From the NCBI GenBank assembly GCA_937974625.1, contig CALJVJ010000202.1, forward strand, positions 1 through 64,000: a stretch of DNA of 64,000 nucleotides. Direction: 5' to 3'. The notes beneath the pieces are model-generated. The model was not told the DNA's origin, made no database searches, and saw only the letters and a program-made list of their open reading frames with translations. Within the stretch, counting starts at the first letter, position 1. Each line of letters begins with the position of its first letter. The position numbers were made by a program, and so were the translations under genes. This stretch comes from an uncultured Saprospiraceae bacterium. Lineage in GTDB: Bacteria; Bacteroidota; Bacteroidia; Chitinophagales; Saprospiraceae. Positions 34,164 to 44,094 of the stretch are shown here, piece by piece.

Positions 34164-36437
34164 TTAAAGTAGTTTCTCAATTTTCAACCCCTTTTGATAA
34201 TCTAATTTCAAGGTGATACCATTATCTTGTGGATTATCTAATAACCAATTAGCTATTGGATTCACCAATGTATTTTCAATGGCTCGTTGAAGCGGCCGAG
34301 CACCATATTTTTCATCAAAGCCAATGCTTACTAAGTAGTCAACCAAGGCTTCGGTAATAGTCAATTGGATATTTCGTTTGATAAAACCTTCTCGTTTTTT
34401 TAAGGCGTTTAATTCGATGTGCGCTATTTTTCTAATAGCTTCATTATTCAAAGGATTGAAAAATACTATACCATCAATTCTATTGACAAATTCAGGTCGA
34501 AAGAAACCAGAAATAGCGGATAAATAGGCAGTTTCATCGGTAGCCGAATCACCAAATCCAATGGATTGCCGACTGGACGCACCCAAATTGGTGGTCATAA
34601 TAATAATGGTGTTTTTAAAACTAGTAACTCTACCAAAAGCATCCACCAACATCCCCTCATCCAAAACAGTCAATAAAGCATCAAAAATAGAAGGGTCTGC
34701 TTTTTCCACCTCATCTAACAAAAGAACAGAAAATGGTTTTTCTCTAACCAATTGAACCAATTTACCGACTTCCTTTCCCGAACCAATGAAACGATGAATC
34801 ATTCCCGGATGCTGAAATTCACTCATATCAATTCGAATCAAGGGAGATTGCTTCTGACCTTTGCCAAAGAAATAACCTGCCAAAGCTTTGGCACTAGCAG
34901 TTTTTCCCACACCCGTTGGTCCTGCAAACAAAAGGGTTTGGATGGGTTTATACGGATTATTAAGACCTGCTTTAAAGATTTTAACGACCGAAATCATTTT
35001 ATTTACCGCCAGTTGTTGTCCAATAATATTATCTTGAAAATGTCGATTTAAATCGGGTTGGTCTAGCAACAGTTCATCTCTCAAGAACAATTCAGGTAGC
35101 CCAGTTTGTTGAATAAATTGGGCTATAACTTTTTCTTTGGAAATCACCTTTTCTTGATTGAGGTGAGCAATACTTATACATTTGCCAAGAAAATTAACCG
35201 CTTTACCAGGAAAGCTTTCATATGGATAATATCGAACCAATAATCTATAAATAAGGTTAACTGCAGTTTGAGGAATGGAAATTTTTAAATTTTTAGCACT
35301 ATAGTCTGCGAATTGATAGAGTATCGAATGGATTTTATTCTCAGGTAGTTCTTTTACCCTAATTATTTGGAAGTTTTCTACAAAACCAGGCAAGAAGCGT
35401 CGCATACTCTCTAATTCCTGCGGTGTAATTTCACCAACAATTTGCAAATCTCCCTGTTGCAAGAAGGTCAAGAGAAAGGCTGCAACGCTATCTTCGGGAC
35501 CTTGTCCGCCAATACGAATAAGTTGAATTAAATCTTGTACCCAAAGGATACCGTTGACCATTTTGAGTTCCTTGACCAGTTTTTCACAAGTCTCCTGCCA
35601 TTCTCCTAAATATTTAGAAGAGGCGGTTATTCTTTGGGACATGATTCTCCAAAAAGACATTTCTAAAACGCCTTTTCTCACTTGATTGCCCAATCGCTTA
35701 AATACTTGTTTTAATACGGCACTTTTCCCTACACCATGTTTACCTACAACAATTATATTGGCACTTTGCTGAATCAATTTTTCTGATATTTCTTCCACAA
35801 AGTGTTCCAATTCCCAAGCTACATCGGGCAAAGAGGCTTTGTTTTTAAGTACAGATTTGGGGTACGGATATTCTTCTGCTAAACGGTTTAGTACTTTCGT
35901 TTTAGGTCTATTATTATCTTCCCAATTATAATTAAACCCTCTATCTGTTTTAATTTTTAGAATAATCTTATCCAATTTTGGGGTACCGTAAAGCATGATT
36001 CTATGCAATTGCTCAGGCGGCATTCGATTCAGTGCATTTTTACAAAAGTGGGATGCTAAGGCTTTAAATTGTTTAGTTTCATAATAAAAAAATAATTCAT
36101 CTAACAAAGGCAAGTAACATTCATAATAGCCTTGTTGATTTTCCCCATGAACACATGGCATAGAAATTTTTAAATCCTTGCTCATGGGGTATCTACCTTT
36201 TTGGGTTTTATAGGTAGGTCGAACAGGGATTTCTAATATTTTTAACTTAGGTTCGATGATATTGACCAACCAATAATCATCAAATTTTTTGTATTGTTGA
36301 TTGATATAATTATGTAAGCCTGTTTTGAGTGTTGTAATATCTTTTTCGACTAATTGATAATCCGTTCCAACCAAAAGCCCCAGAGTTGCTTCCTCATTTA
36401 ATCGATAGTAAAGTATTGGGTAAGTAATTTTTTCCAT
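34164..36437 (-). CDS. Remodelled double-AAA+ Clp-type ATPase with unfamiliar N-domain
   Basis: A 757-residue protein (an upstream ATG at 36482 would add 15 residues). Residues 1-215 are a domain that I do not recognise, in place of the Clp-N repeats. The first AAA+ module has Walker A GKHGVGKS (~228-235) and a pore-loop-like KYLGEW. Its Walker B, however, reads ILWVQD where ClpA/ClpB have LFIDE, and the arginine-finger region is GFVENF instead of ERRF, so ATP hydrolysis there is doubtful. The second module is intact for catalysis (GPTGVGKT ~504-511, LLLDEVEK ~572, FRPEFVNRID), but the pore-loop segment PPGYVGYEEG of ClpB is missing: HRFIGSGKEVGKL runs straight through. There is no coiled-coil M-domain, so it is closest to ClpA/ClpC. 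No ClpP or adaptor is adjacent. Function unknown. Confidence 0.85.
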   Translation of the reverse strand: MEKITYPILYYRLNEEATLGLLVGTDYQLVEKDITTLKTGLHNYINQQYKKFDDYWLVNIIEPKLKILEIPVRPTYKTQKGRYPMSKDLKISMPCVHGENQQGYYECYLPLLDELFFYYETKQFKALASHFCKNALNRMPPEQLHRIMLYGTPKLDKIILKIKTDRGFNYNWEDNNRPKTKVLNRLAEEYPYPKSVLKNKASLPDVAWELEHFVEEISEKLIQQSANIIVVGKHGVGKSAVLKQVFKRLGNQVRKGVLEMSFWRIMSQRITASSKYLGEWQETCEKLVKELKMVNGILWVQDLIQLIRIGGQGPEDSVAAFLLTFLQQGDLQIVGEITPQELESMRRFLPGFVENFQIIRVKELPENKIHSILYQFADYSAKNLKISIPQTAVNLIYRLLVRYYPYESFPGKAVNFLGKCISIAHLNQEKVISKEKVIAQFIQQTGLPELFLRDELLLDQPDLNRHFQDNIIGQQLAVNKMISVVKIFKAGLNNPYKPIQTLLFAGPTGVGKTASAKALAGYFFGKGQKQSPLIRIDMSEFQHPGMIHRFIGSGKEVGKLVQLVREKPFSVLLLDEVEKADPSIFDALLTVLDEGMLVDAFGRVTSFKNTIIIMTTNLGASSRQSIGFGDSATDETAYLSAISGFFRPEFVNRIDGIVFFNPLNNEAIRKIAHIELNALKKREGFIKRNIQLTITEALVDYLVSIGFDEKYGARPLQRAIENTLVNPIANWLLDNPQDNGITLKLDYQKGLKIEKLL

Positions 36438-36818
36438 TTTGTTTTTTATAACGCCCACACACAGCAGGTACGTGGACACCATTATCTTATATTTTATGAC
36501 GGGTTCTTTTTAATTTATACATCCTTGTTTTTTGGAGCAATACGTTGCTATTACTGCAAAAAATGCTTCATCTAAATCAAAAATCTCTTTTGTCAAAAAT
36601 TAAATTTACTTAGGTCCAAGTACTTACCAATTCAATATTAAAATTATAAAATGTATAAAATATATGGCTTAAAGGTAGCGAAGTATTCTAAAAAAGAGTT
36701 TATTTGCAACAAACATTTTGTTAATAAAAATAATTCCACAACTTTAGTACTATTTTGTGGTTAATTTTTAACAAAATCCAAAAATAAAATCTACCAAAAA
36801 CGCCTTGAAGTAGGAATT

Positions 36819-37757
36819 ATGCTAAGTAGAAGGAATATAAGAGTCAAAGTAATGCAAAGTCTATATGCCATTAATAGAGATAAATCCTATGACGGTGATT
36901 TAGATTTGAGCACTCAAGTATATAGGGACAGCATTCGTCAATCCTATCAGCTATATCTTTTCAATATTCTTCAAATGAGGGAAGTGACAAAGCATTCCCT
37001 GAAAGATGAAGCGCACCGAAAAGGTAAACATTTACCCTCAGATTTTGATAAGCAATTCACTTCAAAATTGTATACCAATCCGCTTATCCAATCAACGTTC
37101 AATGACAATGGATTTATAGCAGCCTTGGCTAACAATAAGGTCGAAAAGTTCTTGACGGAAGACGAGACTAGATTATTATACAATGATTTTGCCAAGACAC
37201 CAGAATACAAAGCCTACCTAAAAAATCCGAATACGACGGAAGCCGACGATTTAGAAATTTTATTATTCCTTTTTAAATATTCTGTTACAGGAGAGATTTA
37301 TAATGACTTGATGGACAATTATTTTTCCAATTGGTGGGATGATAAGTCTTTAGTTGTTGGAGCGGTGAAAAAAACCTTAAAATCTTTACCACTAACAGAA
37401 GGATACATCCAAGGTTTACAACCTGGTGAAGATACGGTGACCGAATTTGGAGAAGCATTATTACAAGATGTACTGCGTCATAATGATAAATTACTCGAAC
37501 ACATCGTACCTACTTTAAATAACTGGGATGCGGAGAGAGTAGCGGTTATAGATATGGTTTTATTAAAAATGGCTTTGAGTGAGTTATTAAATTTCCCGAC
37601 CATTCCTACCAAAGTAACGTTAAACGAATTTGTAGAAATTGCAAAATTATATAGTACGGATAAGAGTAAGGATTTTATCAATGGTATTCTTGACCGACTT
37701 CTAAAGAAACTAAATCAAGATGGATTGATAAAGAAAGAGGGGAGAGGGCTGAAGTGA
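36819..37757 (+). CDS. nusB: Transcription antitermination factor NusB (long form)
   Basis: A 312-residue protein, about twice the size of the 140-residue E. coli NusB, as is common in Bacteroidota. The opening MLSRRNIRVKVMQSLYAINR is the family N-terminus and the NusB fold continues in the C-terminal ~110 residues (DWDAERVAVIDMVLLKMALSELLNF-like NWDAERVAVIDMVLL, TKVTLNEFVEIAKLYSTDKSKDFINGILDRL). The middle ~180 residues are lineage-specific and of unknown role. NusB binds boxA RNA with NusE during rRNA antitermination. The 336-381-base gap upstream (36438-36818) contains only AT-rich sequence with likely promoters. Confidence 0.93.
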   Translation: MLSRRNIRVKVMQSLYAINRDKSYDGDLDLSTQVYRDSIRQSYQLYLFNILQMREVTKHSLKDEAHRKGKHLPSDFDKQFTSKLYTNPLIQSTFNDNGFIAALANNKVEKFLTEDETRLLYNDFAKTPEYKAYLKNPNTTEADDLEILLFLFKYSVTGEIYNDLMDNYFSNWWDDKSLVVGAVKKTLKSLPLTEGYIQGLQPGEDTVTEFGEALLQDVLRHNDKLLEHIVPTLNNWDAERVAVIDMVLLKMALSELLNFPTIPTKVTLNEFVEIAKLYSTDKSKDFINGILDRLLKKLNQDGLIKKEGRGLK

Positions 37758-37964
37758 TACTTGGCACTAGTTGTTAATAGCCTAGAAGGGACATATTAAG
37801 AAATTAGGCTAAATAACTACGGATTTTTCGGGTAATTCTTAGGATTGCTTCATTGGTCAAATAGTTTCAGGATAAACGGCTAGGGTAGCAATCAAACAAA
37901 CCTTACCAATTTTTAGATATCTAAAAGGGAGTTAATTAACCTTTAAGGTTTTTAAAAGAACTGC

Positions 37965-38798
37965 TTAAAGTATCTTTTTTACAATACTACCTACTTTAGG
38001 ATTTTTATCTTTTCCTTTTACTTTCTTTCTGACATATATTAACTTAAATCGACCTCTTTGATTTTCCCGACGTTCTATTTCAAAGCGTCCAGTGGCATCA
38101 ATTAGCGGTGTTAATTTATCGTATCCATAAATACGAGCATCAAAATTTGGTTGCTTTTTCTGGATAAGATTACCTACTTCGCCTAAAAAAGCCCAACCAT
38201 CTTCATCGGCTACATCTGATATGGTATTGGAGATTAAGCGAATGACCTTAGGCGTAATTTTTTCGTAATTAGGTTTTTTACGTTTAATAATTTTCTTAGG
38301 AGTTCTACCAGTTGACTTTGCTTCTTCTTCTGCTTCTTCCGCCTCTTCTTCTTCTGCTTGATTTTTAAGAATTTCTAAGTAAATAAACTTGTCACAAGCA
38401 ACAATAAATGGATTAGGTGTTTTCTTTTCTCCTATGCCAATGACGGTCATAGCCGCCTCTCTTAATCGGGTAGCCAATCGAGTAAAATCACTATCACTTG
38501 ATACAATACAAAAGCCCATTACTTTATTGGTGTACAATATATCCATTGCATCAATAATCATCGCAGAATCCGTTGCATTTTTACCAACGGTATAGCTATA
38601 AGATTGAATGGGGGTTATGGCATTTTCTAAAAGAATTTTTTTCCATTTATTCAAATGAGGTTTGGTCCAATCCCCATAAATTCGCTTAATAGTAGGATTC
38701 CCATATTTCGCAATTTCTTCCATCATCTCTTTGACATAGGCCGAAGGAATATTATCTCCATCAATTAGAACAGCTAATGTTTTGTCTTTAATTTCCAT
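37965..38798 (-). CDS. NYN-domain ribonuclease-like protein with OST-HTH/LOTUS domain
   Basis: A 277-residue cytoplasmic protein. Residues ~1-145 form a NYN/LabA-like (DUF88) PIN-type nuclease domain with its acidic residues: LAVLIDGDNIP (Asp13, Asp15), KNATDSAMIIDAMDILY and FCIVSSDSDFTRLATRLRE. A very acidic linker (EEEEAEEAEEEAKS) leads to a C-terminal OST-HTH/LOTUS domain (residues ~180-260, ITPKVIRLISNTISDVADEDGWAFLGEVGNLIQKK), which binds RNA in other proteins. This two-domain pairing is known in many bacteria and is thought to act on RNA; the target is unknown. All catalytic acids seem to be in place. Single gene; the ~207-base gap to nusB holds nothing else. Confidence 0.9.
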   Translation of the reverse strand: MEIKDKTLAVLIDGDNIPSAYVKEMMEEIAKYGNPTIKRIYGDWTKPHLNKWKKILLENAITPIQSYSYTVGKNATDSAMIIDAMDILYTNKVMGFCIVSSDSDFTRLATRLREAAMTVIGIGEKKTPNPFIVACDKFIYLEILKNQAEEEEAEEAEEEAKSTGRTPKKIIKRKKPNYEKITPKVIRLISNTISDVADEDGWAFLGEVGNLIQKKQPNFDARIYGYDKLTPLIDATGRFEIERRENQRGRFKLIYVRKKVKGKDKNPKVGSIVKKIL

Positions 38799-38902
38799 AG
38801 AGTTATTATCGGTTTATCAAAAAGATGAATTTATTTAGCATTTCTTTTTAGAAGGATTGTGAAATATAATATATATACTGCGTTGTTAGCGATTTAGTTA
38901 CC

Positions 38903-38945
38903 AAAAAAAGTGGTGATAGATACTCCTACGCCCCTATCACCACTT
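38903..38945 (-). terminator. Rho-independent terminator of yidC
   Basis: A perfect 12-bp stem (aagtggtgatag at 38908-38919 paired with ctatcaccactt at 38934-38945) is followed on the minus strand by a run of seven T. It begins 28 bases beyond the yidC stop codon. Confidence 0.88.
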
Positions 38946-38972
38946 CCCTTATTCTCTAAAGAATTGCGAAGA

Positions 38973-40862
38973 TTATCGCTTACGTTTTTTCTTAGCTGCA
39001 TCCTTTTGAGCTTGAACTTTTTGCTGTTCTTTCATCGCCTCCGCCAAACGTTCACTAAACCCACCTTTCTTTTTGGGTTTGGCTTTACTTGCTTGTAGTT
39101 CTTTTTCTATTTTTTCTTTATTAATCAAGACCTTTTTTGTAAATATCATTTGAGAGACATTCATCATGTTTGATGTAAACATATAAGTCGTCAAACCAGC
39201 AGCATAATTATTAAAGAAAAACAAGAACATAATCGGCATGAAATATTGCATGTACATCATCATCTGAGCTTGTTGACCACCACCCATGGAAGACATATCC
39301 ATTTGCTTAGAATTATAGACGGTATACAAAATCATTGAAACCGCATACAGCAAAGTAAATAAACTAACGTGCCATCCATAAAAAGGAATTTCAAAAGGTA
39401 ACCAAGCAAAAACATCAAAAGAAGACAAATCATGCGCCCATAAAAATGGCGCTTGTCTAAATTCTATAGAGGCGGGAAAAAACCTAAATAGGGCAAACCA
39501 AATTGGCATCTGTGCGGCAATCGGCAAACAGCCTCCTAATGGATTTACGCCATATTCTCTATACATTTTCATGGTCTCCATTTGCATTGCCTGTGCGTCA
39601 TCGCCTAGCTTTTCTTTCATCTTAGCCATTCTAGGCTTCAATGCTGCCATTTTTTGCTGCGAATACACCATTTTGTAGGTCAATGGAAATAATAAGAGCT
39701 TAACTAATAAAGTCATCACAATGATGGCAATTCCTTTATTACTAATAATACTATTTAAAAAAGAGAAAGAAGGCCTAATCAACCATCTATTAATCGTTCC
39801 AAAAATACTAGAACCATAAGGAATAATATCTTCCAAACCGTCGCCTTGAGCTCTTAGACGTTCATATTCGTTGGGACCGACATAAAAGTTCATAGCAAAA
39901 GCACCAGATTCCATAGGTACTGCTAAATTGGTGGTCAATTTTTTTAGATTTTCATCCTCATCATCTAACATCTCAGCAGTCAACGCAGCCTTTTTAAAGC
40001 TGCCTTCTTTTGCCTGTAAGGTGCTATTGAAAAACTGATTAGAATGCGAGACCCATTTGACTCTTTCGTCAGGGGTTTGTTCTTCGTTTCCAGTACATCC
40101 ACAGTCATCTAAATCCTCATCAGTCGTATAAACATAAGCGGCGGAAGTATAGCTTTTTTCATATTTAACGTTCTCCTCAATCTTATCTAAATAATTGACC
40201 CAGTTCAATTGAATGTTACTAGCGTCCACTTCATCGTCTAGACCAACTAATTTAATTGTATAGTCCATGGCATAAGTACCTTCCTTAATACTGTATTTCT
40301 GCTCGAAATATCGACCATTGCCAGCATTCGCTCGGAAAGTAAGGTCTTTGCCACTAACTGTAGGGGTAAAATAGAGACTACTCGTTCTAATTTGACCTGC
40401 CGCCAAATTATTCATTGGTAAAAAGTATTCAAATTTATTTTTATTATCCTCTAATAATTTGAGTATACTTTTTTGAACAACCTTAGCGGTATCCAACTTT
40501 GATTTTTGATATTTTTTTAAAACGACCTCTTTGATGCGCCCTCCTTTATTGGTGAAAACAACCGTCATTAAATCATTTTCGATGGTAGTCGTTTGTTCTT
40601 CTCCCATCGCAGCGGGTGCAAAAACACCATGTGTAGCAACAGCTTGCAAATTACGCATAGAATCAGGCAAGTCGGCTACTGTTGGGCTTTCCATGACAGG
40701 CGCAGCTGCGGTTTCTTCGACCATTGCCGTTTTGATAGAATCTCTAATTCTTTGTTGTTCGGCAATTTGTGCTTCTGAAGGCTCATTTATCTTGGCCCAA
40801 TAAAATAAAATCGCAAAAATCAGCGTAATACCGATAATTTGATTTAGGTTTGTCTTATCCAT
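38973..40862 (-). CDS. yidC: Membrane protein insertase YidC
   Basis: A 629-residue inner-membrane insertase that helps place and fold membrane proteins with or without SecYEG. It has an N-terminal membrane anchor (LNQIIGITLIFAILFYWAKI), a large periplasmic domain to about residue 350, and the conserved Oxa1/60KD core with five membrane segments (GIAIIVMTLLVKLLLFPLTY, AALKPRMAKMKEKLGDDAQAM, YREYGVNPLGGCLPIAAQMPIWFALF). The positively charged tail is typical of ribosome binding. The periplasmic domain has an insertion DEDLDDCGCTGNEEQTPDER with a Cys-x-Cys pair that I do not know from E. coli YidC. No rnpA/rpmH cluster is adjacent. Confidence 0.95.
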   Translation of the reverse strand: MDKTNLNQIIGITLIFAILFYWAKINEPSEAQIAEQQRIRDSIKTAMVEETAAAPVMESPTVADLPDSMRNLQAVATHGVFAPAAMGEEQTTTIENDLMTVVFTNKGGRIKEVVLKKYQKSKLDTAKVVQKSILKLLEDNKNKFEYFLPMNNLAAGQIRTSSLYFTPTVSGKDLTFRANAGNGRYFEQKYSIKEGTYAMDYTIKLVGLDDEVDASNIQLNWVNYLDKIEENVKYEKSYTSAAYVYTTDEDLDDCGCTGNEEQTPDERVKWVSHSNQFFNSTLQAKEGSFKKAALTAEMLDDEDENLKKLTTNLAVPMESGAFAMNFYVGPNEYERLRAQGDGLEDIIPYGSSIFGTINRWLIRPSFSFLNSIISNKGIAIIVMTLLVKLLLFPLTYKMVYSQQKMAALKPRMAKMKEKLGDDAQAMQMETMKMYREYGVNPLGGCLPIAAQMPIWFALFRFFPASIEFRQAPFLWAHDLSSFDVFAWLPFEIPFYGWHVSLFTLLYAVSMILYTVYNSKQMDMSSMGGGQQAQMMMYMQYFMPIMFLFFFNNYAAGLTTYMFTSNMMNVSQMIFTKKVLINKEKIEKELQASKAKPKKKGGFSERLAEAMKEQQKVQAQKDAAKKKRKR

Positions 40863-41140
40863 TGAAATAAATACTTTGTTTTTTCACTACTAAAGAATGT
40901 GAGGAGAAAAGAGAGGTGGTTCTATTGCAGGTTTTGTAGAATATCATTTTAGTATTCCGATTTTCTCATAATTAATAGAATCCCATTCACTTTTAGCCTC
41001 CCAAGCTAAATTTTGGGCAAAGGTAATACTTTGTTGCTTTTATTAAAGAATACTTTGGACTTTTGTGGAAAATAGATAGACGAAGAGAACTTTAAAGCTT
41101 ACCAATTGATAAATTATTGACTAGAAACCATTTTAAAAAT

Positions 41141-41662
41141 ATGAAGAATAGATTAAAATTCTTGTTTTACACCCTTGTTTTTGGCTGTTTGGTGGTCGCA
41201 TGTGGAAGTGAAAAAAAATCAAATGCACCTTTTGGTAATTGTCAATATGGTCCACCTAAACCTGTATTTAAGGCAGAAATCCCTAAAATTACCCAACATG
41301 GATTCCAGCTCAATAAAAACGCAGCGGTCGAAAATGTCAAATTTGACAATGGGGTATCTTTAGAATTATTTCAATCTGGCTGCGAAAAACCCAAACAAGA
41401 ATTTCAATTCACTATTCCTGCTCCTACCAATAATTTTAAAGACCTGGATTGGATTAATATGAGTATTGATATGTTTGCTTATATGGGAAATCTTTCCCCA
41501 GAGTTACAACCTTTTCTAATGTGGCAAGGCGCTTTAAAAGATAGAATCGCCCAACTAAAATTAGGATTACCTCATGAATTAGAACAAGGATTTTTTGTGA
41601 AATTGGATAAAGTGGCAAGTGCAGATTCTGGTTTATTATTGGTGACTTTGTATCAGGAGTAA
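41141..41662 (+). CDS. Putative lipoprotein of unknown function
   Basis: A 173-residue protein with the lipoprotein signal MKNRLKFLFYTLVFGCLVVACGSEK; the lipobox is LVVAC. A TTG 24 bases upstream (41117) is in frame but the ATG at 41141 gives the natural signal sequence. The mature part includes FDNGVSLELFQSGCEKPKQEF and PHELEQGFFVKLDKVASADS and contains three further Cys. I recognise no family. It is transcribed towards prmC (7 bases between the stop codons), and a short gtaaag-ata-ctttac hairpin at 41660-41674 covers both ends. Confidence 0.75.
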   Translation: MKNRLKFLFYTLVFGCLVVACGSEKKSNAPFGNCQYGPPKPVFKAEIPKITQHGFQLNKNAAVENVKFDNGVSLELFQSGCEKPKQEFQFTIPAPTNNFKDLDWINMSIDMFAYMGNLSPELQPFLMWQGALKDRIAQLKLGLPHELEQGFFVKLDKVASADSGLLLVTLYQE

Positions 41663-41669
41663 AGATACT

Positions 41670-42509
41670 TTACAACAATTTAACTGCACGAACCATTCGT
41701 TCTTTGCCTTCCATATCTTTTACTAATTCTACTTTTGAAAAACCCATTTTTTCTAAAAGAGTTGCTACCTCTTCAGCATTAAACTCATTGCACTCAAAAT
41801 ATAATTGACCACCTTGGTTTAGGTGTTTTAAGGCAAATAATCCTATTTTTTTATAAAAGACCAAAGGATGGTCGTTTTCAACAAATAATGCCAATTCGGG
41901 TTCGTAATCCAAGACCTGTTTAGGCATCAAAGGCTTTTCTCTGTAAGGAATATAGGGCGGATTGCTCACGATAATATCATAAGAAGGAAGGTTGGACCAT
42001 AGTCTTTCTTCTAAAATATCAGTTAAAATAAAAGAAACGGCTACCTTATTTAAATCAGCATTAGCCTTTGCAATATCTAAAGCCGTTGAACTAACATCTA
42101 TTGCAGAAATATCAGCTCGAGGCAATTTTCTTTTTAAGGTGATAGGAATACAACCACTACCTGTTCCAATATCTAGAATAGTAGGATTATCCTTAACCTG
42201 ATTTTCCAATATCCAATAAACTAATTCTTCGGTTTCAGGCCGAGGAACTAAAACGGCAGGGGAGACCTTAAATTTTAAACCATAAAAATCTGCTTGCCCC
42301 AAAATATATTGAACAGGCTCGTTATTGAGGAGCCTTGCTTCGATTTCTTGTAAAGTGGTTGTCCCATTAAAATTTTTATTCGATTCATAATCGAACAACT
42401 TGAAAGCGTCTTCAAAGACAATTCTAGCAATACTGATAGCTTCTCGATGCTCGAACTTATTGGATAGATTCCGTAAAAACTGTTGATAAGTGTGTTTTAT
42501 GGTTGCCAA
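41670..42509 (-). CDS. prmC: Release factor glutamine methyltransferase
   Basis: A 279-residue S-adenosylmethionine-dependent enzyme that methylates the Gln of the GGQ motif in release factors RF1 and RF2. It has the PrmC N-terminal helical domain (QEIEARLLNNEPVQYILGQADFYGLKFKVSPAVLVPRPETEELV), the SAM-binding motif ILDIGTGSGCIPITL and the catalytic NPPY in IIVSNPPYIPYREKPL. The only start in this frame near the family N-terminus is TTG at 42509; no ATG is available before the conserved region. Convergent with the lipoprotein gene and divergent from the metallopeptidase gene (73-base gap). Confidence 0.95.
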   Translation of the reverse strand: MATIKHTYQQFLRNLSNKFEHREAISIARIVFEDAFKLFDYESNKNFNGTTTLQEIEARLLNNEPVQYILGQADFYGLKFKVSPAVLVPRPETEELVYWILENQVKDNPTILDIGTGSGCIPITLKRKLPRADISAIDVSSTALDIAKANADLNKVAVSFILTDILEERLWSNLPSYDIIVSNPPYIPYREKPLMPKQVLDYEPELALFVENDHPLVFYKKIGLFALKHLNQGGQLYFECNEFNAEEVATLLEKMGFSKVELVKDMEGKERMVRAVKLL

Positions 42510-42582
42510 ATAAAAAGAATATGTAGTTTATTTATAATTTGTGAACTGCAAAACTATAAAAAATTGATACTAAATTAGAAGA

Positions 42583-43413
42583 ATGAAAAATTTTGCTTAC
42601 TTAATTTTTATGGTATTACTTTTTACCGAATGTCTATCCCTTAATGGTCAATTGGAAGATGACGCTGATTTGGAAACACTAGGTAAATGGAGCGTTCAAG
42701 GAAATCAACTAAAAGTAATAGCTAAACAACCGGTAGAAAATAATACCCTTTACGTTCAAAATATGGCGGACTACTGGAAGCAGATTTATGAAGTTTTACC
42801 AAAAAAAGGAATGGATAAATATGTAACCGAGTTAGAATTAATCACAGACGGACCGTCTGAAACATTAGCAGGCGTAAAACCAACAGATGAATCAAATCAG
42901 ACGTGGAACTTTGGCATAGACCCAGCAGATTTACCAAAAGGTAAAATAACGGAAAATCAAGACTTTATGCATACCCTTATTCATGAATTCGGACATGTGT
43001 TAACCTTAAATAATACGCAAATTGAACCATCAGAAGCAGAATACCAAGTAGGTGAAGACCGATATTTGACCATGGAAGGATTGGCTTTTAAAAAAAGTTA
43101 TATCAACCAGTTTGTACAAGAATTCTGGTATAAAGAGGACCGTATTGAATCTTGGGATGAAATTCAAAGCATTCGAAGTGAAAGAAAAAAAATAGACCGA
43201 ATTACCTTATTTTACCTCAATCATAAAGATGCTTTTTTTACCGCCTATGCAGCGGAAAGTCCAGAAGAAGATATTGCAGAAAGTTGGACCTATTTTATCT
43301 TAAAAGAACGCCCGCAAAATGACCACACAGAACTCAATAAAAAGCTATTGTTTTTTTATCAATATGAAGAATTAGTAGCTATGCGTTCAGAGATATTAGC
43401 GACAATTTTTTGA
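42583..43413 (+). CDS. Putative secreted zinc metallopeptidase
   Basis: A 276-residue exported protein; the N-terminus MKNFAYLIFMVLLFTECLSLNG acts as signal peptide, and Cys17 could be a lipid-attachment site with a weak lipobox (F-T-E-C). The zinc motif H134-E-F-G-H138 lies in HTLIHEFGHVLTLNN. A third ligand is probably the Glu in PEEDIAESW (about residue 233), a layout seen in several gluzincin-type families. The substrate is unknown. It is followed after 219 bases by the molybdenum hydroxylase genes, with no sign of a shared transcript. The motif is clear; the exact family is not. Confidence 0.8.
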   Translation: MKNFAYLIFMVLLFTECLSLNGQLEDDADLETLGKWSVQGNQLKVIAKQPVENNTLYVQNMADYWKQIYEVLPKKGMDKYVTELELITDGPSETLAGVKPTDESNQTWNFGIDPADLPKGKITENQDFMHTLIHEFGHVLTLNNTQIEPSEAEYQVGEDRYLTMEGLAFKKSYINQFVQEFWYKEDRIESWDEIQSIRSERKKIDRITLFYLNHKDAFFTAYAAESPEEDIAESWTYFILKERPQNDHTELNKKLLFFYQYEELVAMRSEILATIF

Positions 43414-43632
43414 TGTGAAAAAAATTAACACCCCAATATATTAGAAATAGCTTCAAAAAAACTATCTTTATAACTTATTGATGAAGAAAATATTAGTTGG
43501 TTTTTTAACATCTCACTTTAGCCTTCAATTTCTAACCAGCAAAGCTGTTTATAAATGGAAAACTAAAATAACATGACCAACTAATTTTTTCATGATTACC
43601 TTACAAATTTTTATCATTTAATCACACACGAC

Positions 43633-44094
43633 ATGGCAGTTTATAACCTAACCATTAACGGTAAAAAACATCAGGTGGATGTTGACCCAGACACACCTAT
43701 TCTTTGGGTCCTAAGAGACAATATTAATTTAGTGGGCACCAAATACGGATGTGGTATCGGCCAATGCGGTGCTTGTACGGTTCATTTAGACGGTAACGCC
43801 GTTCGTTCTTGTTCCTTACCAGTTTCCAAAGTGGCAGAGCAGAAAATCACGACGATTGAAGGATTGTCAGAAACGGGCACTCACCCGCTACAAGAAGCAT
43901 GGTTGGCGCATGATGTGCCGCAATGTGGGTATTGCCAAGCTGGGCAAATCATGAATGCTGCATCTTTATTGACCAATAATCCTAATCCAAGTGATGCTGA
44001 TATTGCTGCAGGCATGAATGGCAACATTTGTCGTTGTGGAACCTATACAAGAATTCAAGCGGCCATTAAAACGGCTGCGACTAAGATGGGGTAG
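43633..44094 (+). CDS. (2Fe-2S) subunit of a molybdenum hydroxylase
   Basis: A 153-residue small subunit of the xanthine oxidase family. It carries two [2Fe-2S] sites: the plant-ferredoxin type with Cys40, Cys45, Cys48 and Cys60 ([17 protein letters not shown]...RSC), and the alpha-helical type with Cys98, Cys101, Cys133 and Cys135 (QCGYCQAGQ...NICRCGTY). In this family it passes electrons from the molybdenum centre of the large subunit, here the next gene, to an acceptor. No FAD subunit is present, so the pair matches the isoquinoline 1-oxidoreductase (IorAB) type, which uses a cytochrome or another acceptor. The 209 bases before the large-subunit gene contain a promoter candidate. Confidence 0.95.
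   Translation: MAVYNLTINGKKHQVDVDPDTPILWVLRDNINLVGTKYGCGIGQCGACTVHLDGNAVRSCSLPVSKVAEQKITTIEGLSETGTHPLQEAWLAHDVPQCGYCQAGQIMNAASLLTNNPNPSDADIAAGMNGNICRCGTYTRIQAAIKTAATKMG

Noticed and set aside
13622-41113. 17-mer gcttaccaattgataaa at 13622-13638 and 41097-41113
   Set aside because: Exact but short, AT-rich, and with no shared flanks beyond two or three bases; chance is a reasonable explanation in 64 kb.
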